NCBI GenBank assembly: GCA_030734395.1
Contig: JAUZTG010000033.1
Coordinates: 80,694 to 144,693 of the forward strand
Source of the DNA: Sarocladium kiliense
Taxonomy: Eukaryota; Ascomycota; Sordariomycetes; Hypocreales; Sarocladiaceae
Direction: 5' to 3'
DNA: 64,000 bases
This document shows positions 32,793 through 42,759 of the stretch, piece after piece. The notes under the pieces are model-generated. The model searched no databases. It had not been told where the DNA came from and saw only the letters and a program-made list of their open reading frames with translations. Both the position numbers and the translations under genes were made by a program. Within the stretch, counting starts at the first letter, position 1, and each line of letters starts with the position of its first letter.

Positions 32793-32918
32793 GGCGGCCA
32801 ATACATGGGCGCCCGGCCGCCCATTTAATATCGCGCGCCGGGCGCCTTTTTCTGACTAAGCACACTCCGAACGCTGGACACCAACTCGGCTTGGAGGAAC
32901 ATGACACACACCTTTGTT
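32793..32918 (+). repeat. Left TIR of the MULE
   Basis: 126 bp, identical by eye to the reverse complement of 35525-35650. It contains an internal hairpin: GGCGCCCGGC at 32808-32817 pairs with GCCGGGCGCC at 32837-32846. The transposase ATG (32901) lies inside it. Confidence 0.9.
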
Positions 32919-35709
32919 GGTGATGCGCTGCCACCGGAAGGTGTGTACGAGTCACGCGAGTCACTGCTTGCTGCCATTAATACCTGGGCAAAGCCTCGTG
33001 GTTATGCCTTTACCACTGGCAAGTCAACTAGGACCGCCAATGGCCGGATCAAAGTGGTCTACGCGTGTGACCGCAACAAGCCCCCACCAAATGCATCAGT
33101 CGACCGAACGCGCCGTACCTCCAGCCGACGAACTGGCTGCAAATTTTCAGTATTAGCCAAGCAGTCCTTAGATGGACTCACGTGGGTTCTAAGCCATCGG
33201 CCTGACAAGGACTGCGCATCGCATAATCACCCACCGAGCGAGGATCCGTGTGCGCATCCGGCGCACCGTCGTCTGCAGGACCGAGATGCCACGACCATTG
33301 CTCACCTCGCATCGTCTGGCACAGCGCCAAAGGATATTAGGACCTACCTGCAGAACCACTCGGACACTCTCGCCACTCAACAAGATATATACAACCAGAT
33401 CGCAGCAGCTAGGAGAGACTTGCGTCAAGGTCAGAGCAGCATCCAGGCTCTGATCGCCCAATTGTCTGCCGAGGGTTTCATATGCCAGACTCAAATAGAC
33501 ACAAATAATCGACTGACGGCCATTTTCTTCGCCCATCCGGACTCCGTAGCGTACCTACAAAGCAACCCCGACGTCTTGTTGCTAGACTGCACCTACAAGA
33601 CGAACAAGCATGATATGCCCCTTCTTGATATGGTGGGGGTGGACTCATGCCAACGTTCTTTTTGCATTGCATTTGCCTTTCTCTCAGGTGAATCGGAAGA
33701 GGACTACTTATGGGCGTTGGAACACCTCAGGTCATTGTACCAATGCGGCCTGCCCTCCGTCGTTTTGACTGACCGGTGTCTAGCTGCCATGAATGCCGCG
33801 ACGGCTAGTTTCCCCACCTCCAAAACACTTCTGTGCCTCTGGCATGTCAATAAGGCTGTTCTTCAGCATTGTCGGCCGATTTTTGTGGCGAAAAATAGTT
33901 CCAAAGACGCGCAAACAGAAGTCCAGCTATGGGAGGCATTCTACGCATCTTGGCACTCGATCGTGGCCTCATCTGACGAGAAGGTGTTTAAGGAACGGCT
34001 AACACAGTTCGAAGCTGAGTATGGCGTCAATTACCTTGATGCTGTGGGCTACGTCAAGACATACTGGCTCGAACCATACAAAGAAATGATTGTCAAGGCG
34101 TGGGTGAACACTTATCTGCACTTCGACAACGTGGCCACCTCGAGGCAGGTGGGCTACCGACTCGATACTTTGGGACGAAGGCTGAGCTGCATTCTTCAGG
34201 GCGGAGGGCATTCATTCATTGATCAAATCGCACATTAAGAAGTCCAACTTCGACCTCTTTGACGTTTGGCAGGCACTAAAGCACGCCATCGCCAACCAGC
34301 TGAAGGAACTCAAACATATTCGCGTCTCTCAACAGCTGCGGGCCCCTCTCGATGTCTCAGGCGTGCTGTTTGAGGCAGTACGAGGCTGGGTCTCACACCA
34401 TGCTCTGCGTAAGGTGCAAGAACAGCGCCAGTTGCTCCAGCGGCCGGAGAGAGCTCCGTGCAGCCAGATCTTTACTGCCTCACAGGGGCTGCCATGCTCT
34501 CACGCACTGGAGAGGCTTGGAGAAGAAGGGAAGGCTCTTGCTCTGGAGCATTTCCACCCTCACTGGTACCTCAAGCGAGATGCAGCCCAGCCACGACCGG
34601 TCCTAGAACCAAGGCGAGTCCAGAGCCATATCCTCCGGAGACCAGGTCAGCCCAAGACGAGCACGAGACGCGAGCCCTCCGCGTTTGAGCTGGTGGAAAT
34701 CCGGAAGAGAGTGCCCAGCACATGCAGTGGATGTCACCAAGTTGGCCACATCATGACTTCCAAGAGCTGCCCATTGAGGTTCAAGGATTTGATTGTCCAG
34801 ACAGCTTCTTCATCGGGCCCGGTTCCGTCACTGCATACGACACACGAGCCGATCCCTGAGATGCTACCGGCAGATGTGGCGAGAGACACCTCGATGAGCC
34901 GCCAGGCAGTCCCAGTAGAGCCCATGGTGGGGCTTGCCTCTGAGGCCAGTCAAGCAGTTCCTGAGGAGATAGTCACGTCCGGCGAAGACGCTAGACAGTC
35001 ACCGCTGAGGTATGACTCGCCCCAGGCAGTGTATCAGAGATATACCACAGCCAGGAGTTCTTGGTATGCAGCACAGCCGGTCGGTGCCCTCAAGACCAAC
35101 CCCCCCCCCCACCCCCCCCCCCCCCCACCCCCCCCCCCCCCCACCCCCCCCCCCCCCCACCCCCCCCCCCCCCCACCCCCCCCCCCCCCCACCCCCCCCC
35201 CCCCCCACCCCCCCCCCCCCCCACCCCCCCCCCCCCCCACCCCCCCCCCCCCCCACCCCCCCCCCCCCCCACCCCCCCCCCCCCCCACCCCCCCCCCCCC
35301 CCACCCCCCCCCCCCCCCACCCCCCCCCCCCCCCACCCCCCCCCCCCCCCACCCCCCCCCCCCCCCACCCCCCCCCCCCCCCACCCCCCCCCCCCCCCAC
35401 CCCCCCCCCCCCCCACCCCCCCCCCCCCCCACCCCCCCCCCCCCCCACCCCCCCCCCCCCCCACCCCCCCCCCCCCCCACCCCCCCCCCCCCCCACCCCC
35501 CCCCCCCCCCACCCCCCCCCCCCAAACAAAGGTGTGTGTCATGTTCCTCCAAGCCGAGTTGGTGTCCAGCGTTCGGAGTGTGCTTAGTCAGAAAAAGGCG
35601 CCCGGCGCGCGATATTAAATGGGCGGCCGGGCGCCCATGTATTGGCCGCCCTGGCAAAGGGGCCGGAAGTCAGCCGGGTTTAGCAGTCCCTACCTCACCG
35701 AGGCGGTAA
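32901..35709 (+). CDS. MULE transposase (FAR1-type DNA binding, DDE core, SWIM and zinc knuckle)
   Basis: Exon 1 is 32901-34144. Reading straight through stops at 34238. A 55-nt GC-AG intron at 34145-34199 (AG|GCAGGT...TTCAG) restores TSR-AEGIHSLIKSHIKKS, the conserved 'TSRVEG.H' region of MULE transposases. Parts in order: FAR1/GCM1-like zinc domain (residues about 15-115, ending CASHNHP); DDE core with VLLLDCTYKTN and VVLTDRCLAAM; SWIM motif GLPCSHALE; zinc knuckle CSGCHQVGHIMTSKSC. The frame then crosses the (A C15)n array, coding a Pro/His/Thr tail, reads the right TIR and stops at 35707-35709, 59 bases outside the element. The start codon sits within the left TIR, so both TIRs would be partly coding. 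The family resembles fungal Hop-type MULEs. The true 3' end is uncertain because of the array. Confidence 0.8.
35101..35523 (+). repeat. (A C15)n 16-bp satellite inside the MULE
   Basis: An A occurs every 16 bases (35111, 35127, 35143 ... 35511), each followed by 15 C. There are 26 such A residues. It has no stop codon in any plus-strand frame (Pro, with His and Thr), so frame-shifting length changes never create a stop within it. The other strand is a G15 array. It ends one base before the right TIR. Confidence 0.9.
35525..35650 (-). repeat. Right TIR of the MULE
   Basis: 126 bp, reverse complement of the left TIR with no mismatch seen. Confidence 0.9.
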
Positions 35710-36397
35710 CTAACGATACATTGCCTCGACGTTGCCTCGGCCACGTGTAAAATCCTCCTCGACCGACGGTAAAACATTTATAGATCACTACAGTAGCATT
35801 TATAGAGCATATTCTTCAGGCAAGTTCCTGAAGCTGTTACAATCAACTACATCCTCAACACCCACTTACAGCAGGCAACCTTGGCTAAAGGCCTCCTCAC
35901 TTTCCTATTCTGATAATCCCACAAGGCAGTTGAGGCGAACCCGGAAGCTCTTAGCCCCATACTCCAAGGGCTCTGTACGTAAGGAAGCGAGGTCAATGAG
36001 CGTAGAGTCCTTCTAGAAGGGGACCAGAGATAAACTGCATGGTCACCAACACTGAAAGGAACTACCAATCAGGTGCGTGGGGGATGCATCACAGGGACCC
36101 GCTTATGGTCATTACGGGGGACCCGCTTATCCAACCACTATTTGGAGGTATAAGAGGGTGAAACCACTCCATTGAGAGACGGGAGCAATGGTCTTCTTTA
36201 CATCTACACGATCCTTGATAGAGAGAGACTACAGACAGGGCTAAGCATCAGGCCTACTGCCGGTTACTGTAGACGAGAGACTATAAGAACGGGGGTTAGG
36301 GTCAACAGCCTGGGAGTCTGTTTCTCCTCATACACATACACGGAATAATATAACTCTGAGCGACTCTAGGCTGGAGGCTCTCAGTCTTTCACCCATC
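35651..36397. other. Intergenic; possible promoter-like or LTR-like leader before the next gene
   Basis: No gene supported. GACCCGCTTAT occurs twice (near 36097 and 36120), followed by GGTATAAGAGGG near 36145 and a leader of about 240 bases up to the ATG at 36398. It could be a core promoter or the end of a degenerate LTR. I cannot decide. Confidence 0.3.
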
Positions 36398-37227
36398 ATG
36401 GCATTTGGCGGACCTGGATTCGGTCCAGCGACGCATTACCATGATTTTATAAGGTTTGGTGGCAACACAGTACGTCGCCAATCTGGATTCGGTTCAGCGC
36501 CACTCAAGAGTGGCTTTGGTAGTAAGTATACTCACATATTCAAAGTGAATAGCGTTGTAATCGGTGCCTAGATTCCAGTCAACAGGCCACCTCGTTCACG
36601 CCTAACAGTCCGTTACACCAAGCAGGCAGCCCTATCGAGACGATACCAGAGACGAAACATGGTGGTCAGGATCCAGAGACAGAAGAAAATGTGAATGAGG
36701 CATGGAATAAGTCTCTAATTTGTCTCCTATTAATGCCTCCTACACAGGCAGCGTCTGTAGATGACGTAGCCCTGAAGGTCGAGATCATTATTACCAGAAA
36801 TAGTCCCGTTCCAGAGCGAACGGCGGAGCAGACTCCTGGCATAGTGGTGCAGGTATCAACCAAGCCGATGACCCAGGAGATGTCAGAGTTGGCAGTTTCA
36901 GTTGGTGCGCTGTTCATGCCGTCATCTCCTCCCACTAAGGAACGAGCCTGGGAAGGCGAAGAAAGAGACGTTCTAGATCTGGGCATCCACGAAGAGCCTG
37001 AAAAGGGCGGGAAGGCTCGAAGGTGTGTTGACCGACCGCATCGTAAAAACCATAGTAGAAAGGGTCTCAGAGAGGGAAAAGCCAAAGTGGCGCGCAAGAA
37101 GGGGAGGGAAGAGAAGTGGGACCGGGAGGTGAGACATGAGTCGCGGCATAAGTCTAGTAAGAACCAAAGACGTCTTTGTTTCTATTCTTTCTTGGCCGTC
37201 GGAATAGGCATCAGGGAGTATAAGTAA
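36398..37227 (+). CDS. Hypothetical basic protein, two exons
   Basis: Exon 1 is 36398-36521 (MAFGGPGFGPATHYHDFIRF...) and exon 2 is 36572-37227. The 50-nt intron has GTAAGT and CCTAG ends and joins in phase, giving 259 residues. The N-terminus is Gly/Phe-rich, the middle is acidic/Thr-rich with a short hydrophobic stretch (SLICLLLMPPTQAA), and the last 80 residues are strongly Lys/Arg-rich. No family recognised. A further coding-like segment at 37430-37632 (RIDTTIRTLRHFAYPGAAQD) may be a later exon or part of a separate remnant. A gag-like protein of a decayed retroelement is one alternative. Confidence 0.45.
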
Positions 37228-38042
37228 AAGGTGGATAGTGCTGCATGCTGGGTGGCATCGGTGGTGGCGTCCCTACCAAGACGGACAGTGGCATGATCCG
37301 ACTTGGAGATGTGGTAGTCATCAGCTAGCAGCCTCCATTCTGGTGCAGTGCAGTACGACCACGACAAGGCGTTGGACATTAGCGCCACCGCTAGCAGTGC
37401 TTCTGGGTGCGGCGTAGGACCTTACCGCCAAACAAGCGATAGATCGCGAAGATCCCATAGACAAGAACCTCAAGCGGATTGATACAACAATTCGAACCCT
37501 GCGCCATTTTGCATACCCAGGTGCAGCGCAGGATCGACTATATAAGGCCAACTACATACATATCGACGTGGAGTCCCCTGCGATGAGTGCGGATGCATCC
37601 CAACTGCTTGACCGACCAGCCGACGAGAACTAGCTACATGAATTAAGGAGGAGCAGTCGCAAGACGGCAACTATCTGAACAGTAGGCGGCTGCCGAGTGT
37701 TGCCTTCAGGTGTACCTTCGATCTACAGCCTCGAATCACACTCTACGCCACCACAGGATTCATGTGCAGGCGCCTAAGGGATGACAGATGTTTGGCATCC
37801 GTTGACAATCATTAAGCGAAAATTTTTGGGAGCCGTCCACGGTTCCAGAGGACCTTGTGGGCGTTGAATGGCTGGCAGCGGACGCCTCAGTCTGGAGGGA
37901 TCGGAGGGGCTCTGGCGTTATCTGCTTTTCCCACCGCGCCATCCCGTCACCTCACGGACAAGAGGCTCACGATGCATTGCACATTTTGTTGCATGAAGTG
38001 TCCCAGCGCTGCTCAACCACCTCCCGACCCAGTGAAAGCTCT
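37228..38042. other. Intergenic with a coding-like plus-strand segment
   Basis: About 37430-37632 reads LTAKQAIDREDPIDKNLKRI and onward to a stop after DRPADEN. It is preceded by a TAG acceptor-like site but has no start. The rest shows nothing recognisable. Confidence 0.3.
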
Positions 38043-39119
38043 TTAATCTTGAGGGCTAATCCGCGCCTGGTGCAGTTCGACTCGCAGCTTCCTGTTCTCC
38101 ATCTCTAATGAGATCAGCTGATGTCTTGCAAGGCGCAAAACATCACCCTTGCTTATTTCGCGAGGTGAATACGCGTCTTGGCGAGAAGCGGCATTCTTCG
38201 GATCCACAAGCTTCATAGCATCCAGCAGTTTCTCGAAACTGGAGTTGAGTCGCCTGCGAGATTTACTCTCTGCTTTTTTGTGTGTGGAACGAAGCCTGGA
38301 ATTGTTGTCGGAAAAGCTATCGCCGTCCGGACTGCCATACTTGGAACTGCCTCCCCTTCTGGCGTTCACTGAACGAAGTCTGGGTCCTTGCTGGGGACTG
38401 TGAAGACCCGGGGCGGCACCTGTCACAATGCATTAGTAGCGAGATCTGGACAAAAGCAATGTTGTGGGAGAAAATGGTACCATTTGCAACAGGTTCCATG
38501 GGTATGGCAAACGCCTTCAGATTGTTGAACGATCCGTCTACATGTGATTAATTAGGGAGTATGTGTTCAACAACTCGGGAAGAGGCGTCATACATGGGCT
38601 TCTCACTCTGGGAGCGTCCAAAGCAGCGTCAATATCCACTTCAGCCTCGTCCAGTGATGGACTAGTCTGGCAAATCATTTGAGTAACATTCATTGGCGAA
38701 GCCAGTGATATTGGGAAAGACCCGTTGCTGTCTTGGAGCATTGGCCTATGGGCCAGGTCTCGTGACGGTCCAAACCAGATTATAGCTTCCGAAGCACCGT
38801 AGACATTGTCCAACGATGGCGAGGGGCTGTGGTTCGGGTTGTCGAGGACCACTGGTCAAGGAAAGCTGAATTGTCGATGTTTATCACCTGCTGATGTTGT
38901 GGTGCACGAGGCCCAAATCCGCTTGCCACGATGGCGTTCAGATGACGGTCTCTGTCCATTGAGAAAAGTTGAAGGATCGTTGAGGTAAGTAATGATGTTG
39001 GGTATTTTCTCGGGGTTCCGTGGCTGCGAGGCCTTAGACAAGGGAGGGAGGGCTTGGGTAGGGTGATATAGTTCTGCCTGCGTCATGCCGATCTGGCTCT
39101 GGTGCACTGCTCGGCGCAT
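38043..39119 (-). CDS. bHLH transcription factor, four exons
   Basis: Proposed exons on the minus strand: 38888 (or 38930)-39119, 38594-38851, 38481-38537 and 38043-38419. The last two introns are convincing (56 nt, GTATGA...GTAG with CTAAT; 61 nt, GTACCA...CAG with CTAAT), and all phases agree. The first intron is either 36 or 78 nt, so its donor is unsure. The product is about 293-307 residues. The C-terminal exon holds a basic helix-loop-helix domain: HKKAESKSRRRLNSSFEKLL, a loop, then ISKGDVLRLARHQLISLEME. The typical E-box Glu is replaced within KAESKSRRR, where the glutamate is still present. The N-terminus is polar and disordered. It presumably binds E-box DNA as a dimer in the nucleus. 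Confidence 0.7.
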
Positions 39120-40333
39120 GCATCCACCAAGCCTATTCAGCTTCTCAGACCAATCGAGATCCCTTTTTCCCCATTCTCACCGGCTCAAAGTGCCGATCAG
39201 CGAAAGACCCACCATGCGCAGACATCGGCTACAGAGTGCAGTCTCATAGTACAGCTTTCAGAGCTGCAGGTCATACGATGAATTCGTGTATGATGTCGCG
39301 CGACGTCTCTGCAGAGCCTCTGTCCTGTTGAGAGCACCCAGTCAATATCACGGGCTCTGACGTTGCCCGCGTTGAGGAACGTTCTAAACTCGCCAACGAC
39401 CGTTCTAGTTGTTGAACGACAGCCGGCAATAACGGGCTACACGGATGTGTGCTAAGGGCTAGCCTCCGATGTAACAAATACCATGATATGACGACAGCAA
39501 CCACGAAGTCACAGTGGCGGTATGGTAGCTTGCCGACACTCATTCATCTTATCGACGCCGGAGATCCACGCGTCTCTTCTCTTTTCAACCTTTCGTGGCG
39601 TAATAGGCCCTACAATATTGAATAAATACTACGCTGTCTTAGTCATCGGCAGGTGCAGGGCGCTGACGGACAAAGCTAGAAGATGCCTGACTCGGATGTT
39701 GAGCACACAGTGAGGAGCCTCGTTATAGTCGTGCATACTTAGGGAGCTACTGAGGCGGCGAACGAGTGCTATAGGTGAAAAACAATCGGCCTGCATCACC
39801 CTGGACAGACCTGCCGCAATAAGTCAGCGCAAGCTGGGTGAAGATGACTGATATGCGCTTGGGCCTACAAACATGAAGTAGATTTTTCTCATTTTGTTCC
39901 TGGCTGAAGTGTTGAGCCACGACCATGCTACTATTGAGTCCACAAAAGAGCCTAGAGATCAGATGGTCTCCCGCGACTGGCCCTGCGCCCTCAAGTACTG
40001 ATCATGATGCCGCCTTAAGTTGCAAGCAGGCTATCGCTGGTAGGAAATCTTATATGTACAAAGGTACGCATGTGCCATGAATGCTAGTCACTAGGTGTGG
40101 CTCAGAACATAAGATGAATTCACCGCGGATAAGTCGGTTCGTGGAAGCGACCGATCGAAGGATTCACGTTTCCTACAGAACACAAGAGGCTCTGGGCCGT
40201 CTTGGGAGCCACACATCGTGGCAATCGCTAATTGGTCGCTGAGATGGTCGAGAACTTGGGGGCGCACGTTACGACCGCCTACAGCCACTCATATGTGTGT
40301 TCGCCTCACTTTTCTACCACCTCAGTCGTCGTC
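39120..40333. other. Intergenic, no gene supported
   Basis: About 1.2 kb. A minus-strand frame at 39271-39543 contains a short amphipathic helix (VVQQLERSLASLERSSTRA) but no start context or domain that would support a gene. Confidence 0.3.
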
Positions 40334-41005
40334 ATGGATATTGATTGCATGACGCAATGTAAGACCAAAAGTGTCGAGGCATCTTCGCCCGACTACGAGG
40401 GTGGTGGGTGAGGGGGTACTGGAAGTGTTAGTCAAGCAGACAACAATAGCCTGGCTGGGCCGGGGCTCACCTCAGGGATCAACGACAATTTGCCTTTTGC
40501 CGCTGTCATTCGGTCTGGAATAGGCAAGGGCTTCCATCAAATTTTCCGCGACATGCCAACGAACCTGGAAGACTACCGCATCCTCTGCCAATCGCTCAAA
40601 GCTTCGAATATCGATGTTCTCCAGGGACGCTCAGTCCGTCAACTGATGAGTGACTTGCGAAGAGGCAAGGAAGACTGGGATCCGGAAGAGAAACGTACTA
40701 TCGCCGGAGCGAAGAGCGCCTCACGGGATTCCGCCTTTCGACTTCTCTACGCCCTTTTGCAGGAAGGAGCGGAAGATCGCAACAGAGCTTACAATGCGAC
40801 GCTGTTCGTAATCTCCCATCCCAGGATATTCAGTGCTAAGACACGGACCATGATTCGCAAGGCTTTTGATGGAGAATTTTCGTTTTCATTCAACCAACGG
40901 AGGGAATTGGACAAGTGGCCGGTGAGGCAAGGATTGCAGGAAGATGACGCGACTACGGATGAGGACCCTTACGACTATGATTATTGGGACTCTGATGACT
41001 CGTGA
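40334..41005 (+). CDS. Hypothetical acidic-tailed protein, two exons
   Basis: Exon 1 is 40334-40403 (MDIDCMTQCKTKSVEASSPD...) and exon 2 is 40476-41005. The 72-nt intron ends ACCTCAG and the join is in phase; the donor (GTGGGT) has one possible alternative three bases upstream. Exon 2 encodes a mostly helical, charged protein and ends in DEDPYDYDYWDSDDS, a highly acidic tail. If exon 1 is not used, the first ATG in exon 2 is 40553. Family not recognised. Confidence 0.5.
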
Positions 41006-41272
41006 GCTGCAGGAGTCTGGATTGATGTATGTAGGAAGCCAGTGTGGCTATTTCGGTGAAACAGGCTCGATGCTATGCATCACAGTGCAACCAATAGTGT
41101 GTGTATTCTGACAATGCCCAACTGTAATGTATGTTCAGCTTCCTGCAGGATGGCCACCATTGCGCATGCAGCCCAATTGTACCATCATCGAAGCGCCCAT
41201 CCTACTTGCTGGTTACGATGGCGCATAGCCCTCTGTTCGATTGGGTGACAGAAGACATAGGCCAGTGAATAA

Positions 41273-42508
41273 ATGCCAGCCCTGCCCACTCCCAAGCAGG
41301 CCCAGGCACCTTGGGAATTCTTATACTTCTTTCTCGTGTATGTTGCGTGTTGCGTAGACAGTCACAGGCATCAGGCATCAGACATCATTAGGTCTTCCAT
41401 CACGCAATCTAACAAGCACGTATGCAATACGTGTCAGCAAGGATTCAAGACCAAGTCTGGGCAGAGACAGCATCGTCGGGCAAAGCACTCCAATCCCTCC
41501 TCCAGCAGGATGGACGCTAGAGCTTGGTGCCAAAATGCCCTTGCACCAGTGACAAGCCTTTTTTATCGAGGGATCACATACTCGAACCTGTCCGCCAAAG
41601 AACAAAATGCCATTCAAGACCAACTATTAGGCCTCTGTCATTCGGAGAAGCGTCTCCGGAGGGAAGGATATACTCTAGCAAGCAGCACCGAGAGACAGAA
41701 AGATTTCAGTCCGGATCATATAACCACTTCACCTTATTCAGGTACGACACAGTCTGAGCAGGGGGTTGCGGCTATCGTCCTCGACTGTGAGATGGCCGGC
41801 ACGGTCGGGGGACAAAATGAGCTTGTTCAGATAACGATGGTCGACTTCTTGTCGGGCAACGTGTTGCAGAGCTGTCTCGTCAACCCTTCGAGACCCATCG
41901 TGGATTGGCGTGAGGATATCACCGGTATCAACACGGTCCGTATGCAAGAGGCTGTCGCGAGGCACGAGGCCCTGAACGGCTGGGAGGCTGCTCGTGCTGA
42001 GCTTTGGAGTTTCACCAGCAAGGAGACGATCATCATTGGGCAATCAGTTTACAATGACTTGCGAGTGCTGCATACCTCCCACGCGAGAATCATCGACACT
42101 GCCATCATGACTGCCGACGCTGTACTGGGAGAGAAGTCGAAGATACGGAAGAGATGGGGTCTACAAGCGTTGTGTCACGAGCTTCTGGGCATCGAGATTC
42201 GCAAGCCGCTCCAGGCTGGCGGCCATGGAGTTCACGATGCTCTGGAGGATGCTCTTGCGACAAGGGAGGTGGCGCTGCTATGTGTCCGAAACCCCGAAAA
42301 GCTGACGCATTGGGCCACCGCGGCCAGGGCAGCCTTCTTCAAAGGGAAACAAGGCAAGCAGACAGGTGGTCGAGCAGGCGGCCGTCGACATTGGAGGATT
42401 GATCAACGCTACTCTGATCAGGATGGAAACAAGAGCGAAGAAGTGTTGAGATGGGAGGATGTAATAGACTGGGAGATGTGGCCGAAATCCCCTCCAGACT
42501 CAGACTAG
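41273..42508 (+). CDS. C2H2 zinc-finger DEDDh 3'-5' exonuclease (REX4/ISG20-like)
   Basis: A single open frame of 411 residues. A C2H2 finger (CNTCQQGFKTKSGQRQHRRAKH) lies at about 51-72. The exonuclease core follows: Exo I VLDCEMAG near 169; DWREDITGI and a conserved IIGQSVYNDL (Exo II Asp); and Exo III HDALEDALATREVALL near 320. All four acidic residues and the His of the DEDDh class are visible. Relatives such as yeast Rex4 process rRNA precursors, and animal ISG20 degrades viral RNA. The tail is basic, then acidic. The first 45 residues include a hydrophobic run (EFLYFFLVYVACCV) that may reflect an unrecognised intron or a different start. The gene is the last intact one before the AT-rich block. 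Confidence 0.8.
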   Translation: MPALPTPKQAQAPWEFLYFFLVYVACCVDSHRHQASDIIRSSITQSNKHVCNTCQQGFKTKSGQRQHRRAKHSNPSSSRMDARAWCQNALAPVTSLFYRGITYSNLSAKEQNAIQDQLLGLCHSEKRLRREGYTLASSTERQKDFSPDHITTSPYSGTTQSEQGVAAIVLDCEMAGTVGGQNELVQITMVDFLSGNVLQSCLVNPSRPIVDWREDITGINTVRMQEAVARHEALNGWEAARAELWSFTSKETIIIGQSVYNDLRVLHTSHARIIDTAIMTADAVLGEKSKIRKRWGLQALCHELLGIEIRKPLQAGGHGVHDALEDALATREVALLCVRNPEKLTHWATAARAAFFKGKQGKQTGGRAGGRRHWRIDQRYSDQDGNKSEEVLRWEDVIDWEMWPKSPPDSD

Positions 42509-42759
42509 GCAAGATGAGGAACCAAATCCAAGACTGTGTTTGGTGCAATAAACATCCCGCACGTGCTGCATCAGGGGAGGAGTTAAATTTTTGTGGATAG
42601 TGGGTTGAATATGTCATCGAAGCTGACTCCCAACAGACAGCCTCATGCCGATGTAGCTTTCTACGAAACAGTGTACCGAATCTTTTAATTAACTAATTTA
42701 TTTAGTCCTAAAACTACTAATAAAGCATTGTAACTATTATAACTAGTATCTGATTCCTC

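Larger units (their letters stand above)
32793..35650 (+). mobile_element. Complete Mutator-like element (MULE), 2,858 bp
   Basis: Ends are perfect 126-bp terminal inverted repeats (32793-32918 and 35525-35650) starting GGCGGCCAATACATGGGCGC. Inside is one transposase gene on the plus strand and, next to the right TIR, a long (A C15)n array. The nine bases flanking each end do not match (left TCCACTCTC, right CTGGCAAAG), so the usual 9-bp target duplication is not visible. The first 125 bases of the same TIR recur at the window end, showing a second copy. Confidence 0.9.

Noticed and set aside
34999..35657. Several long Gly/Trp or Pro-rich reading frames on both strands
   Set aside because: They are translations of the (A C15)n array in different frames. 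Only the transposase frame has independent support.
36398..37227. Gag gene of an LTR retrotransposon
   Set aside because: A TATAAGAGGG-containing leader precedes it, but no LTR pair, zinc knuckle, protease or reverse transcriptase was found. Kept as a hypothetical gene.
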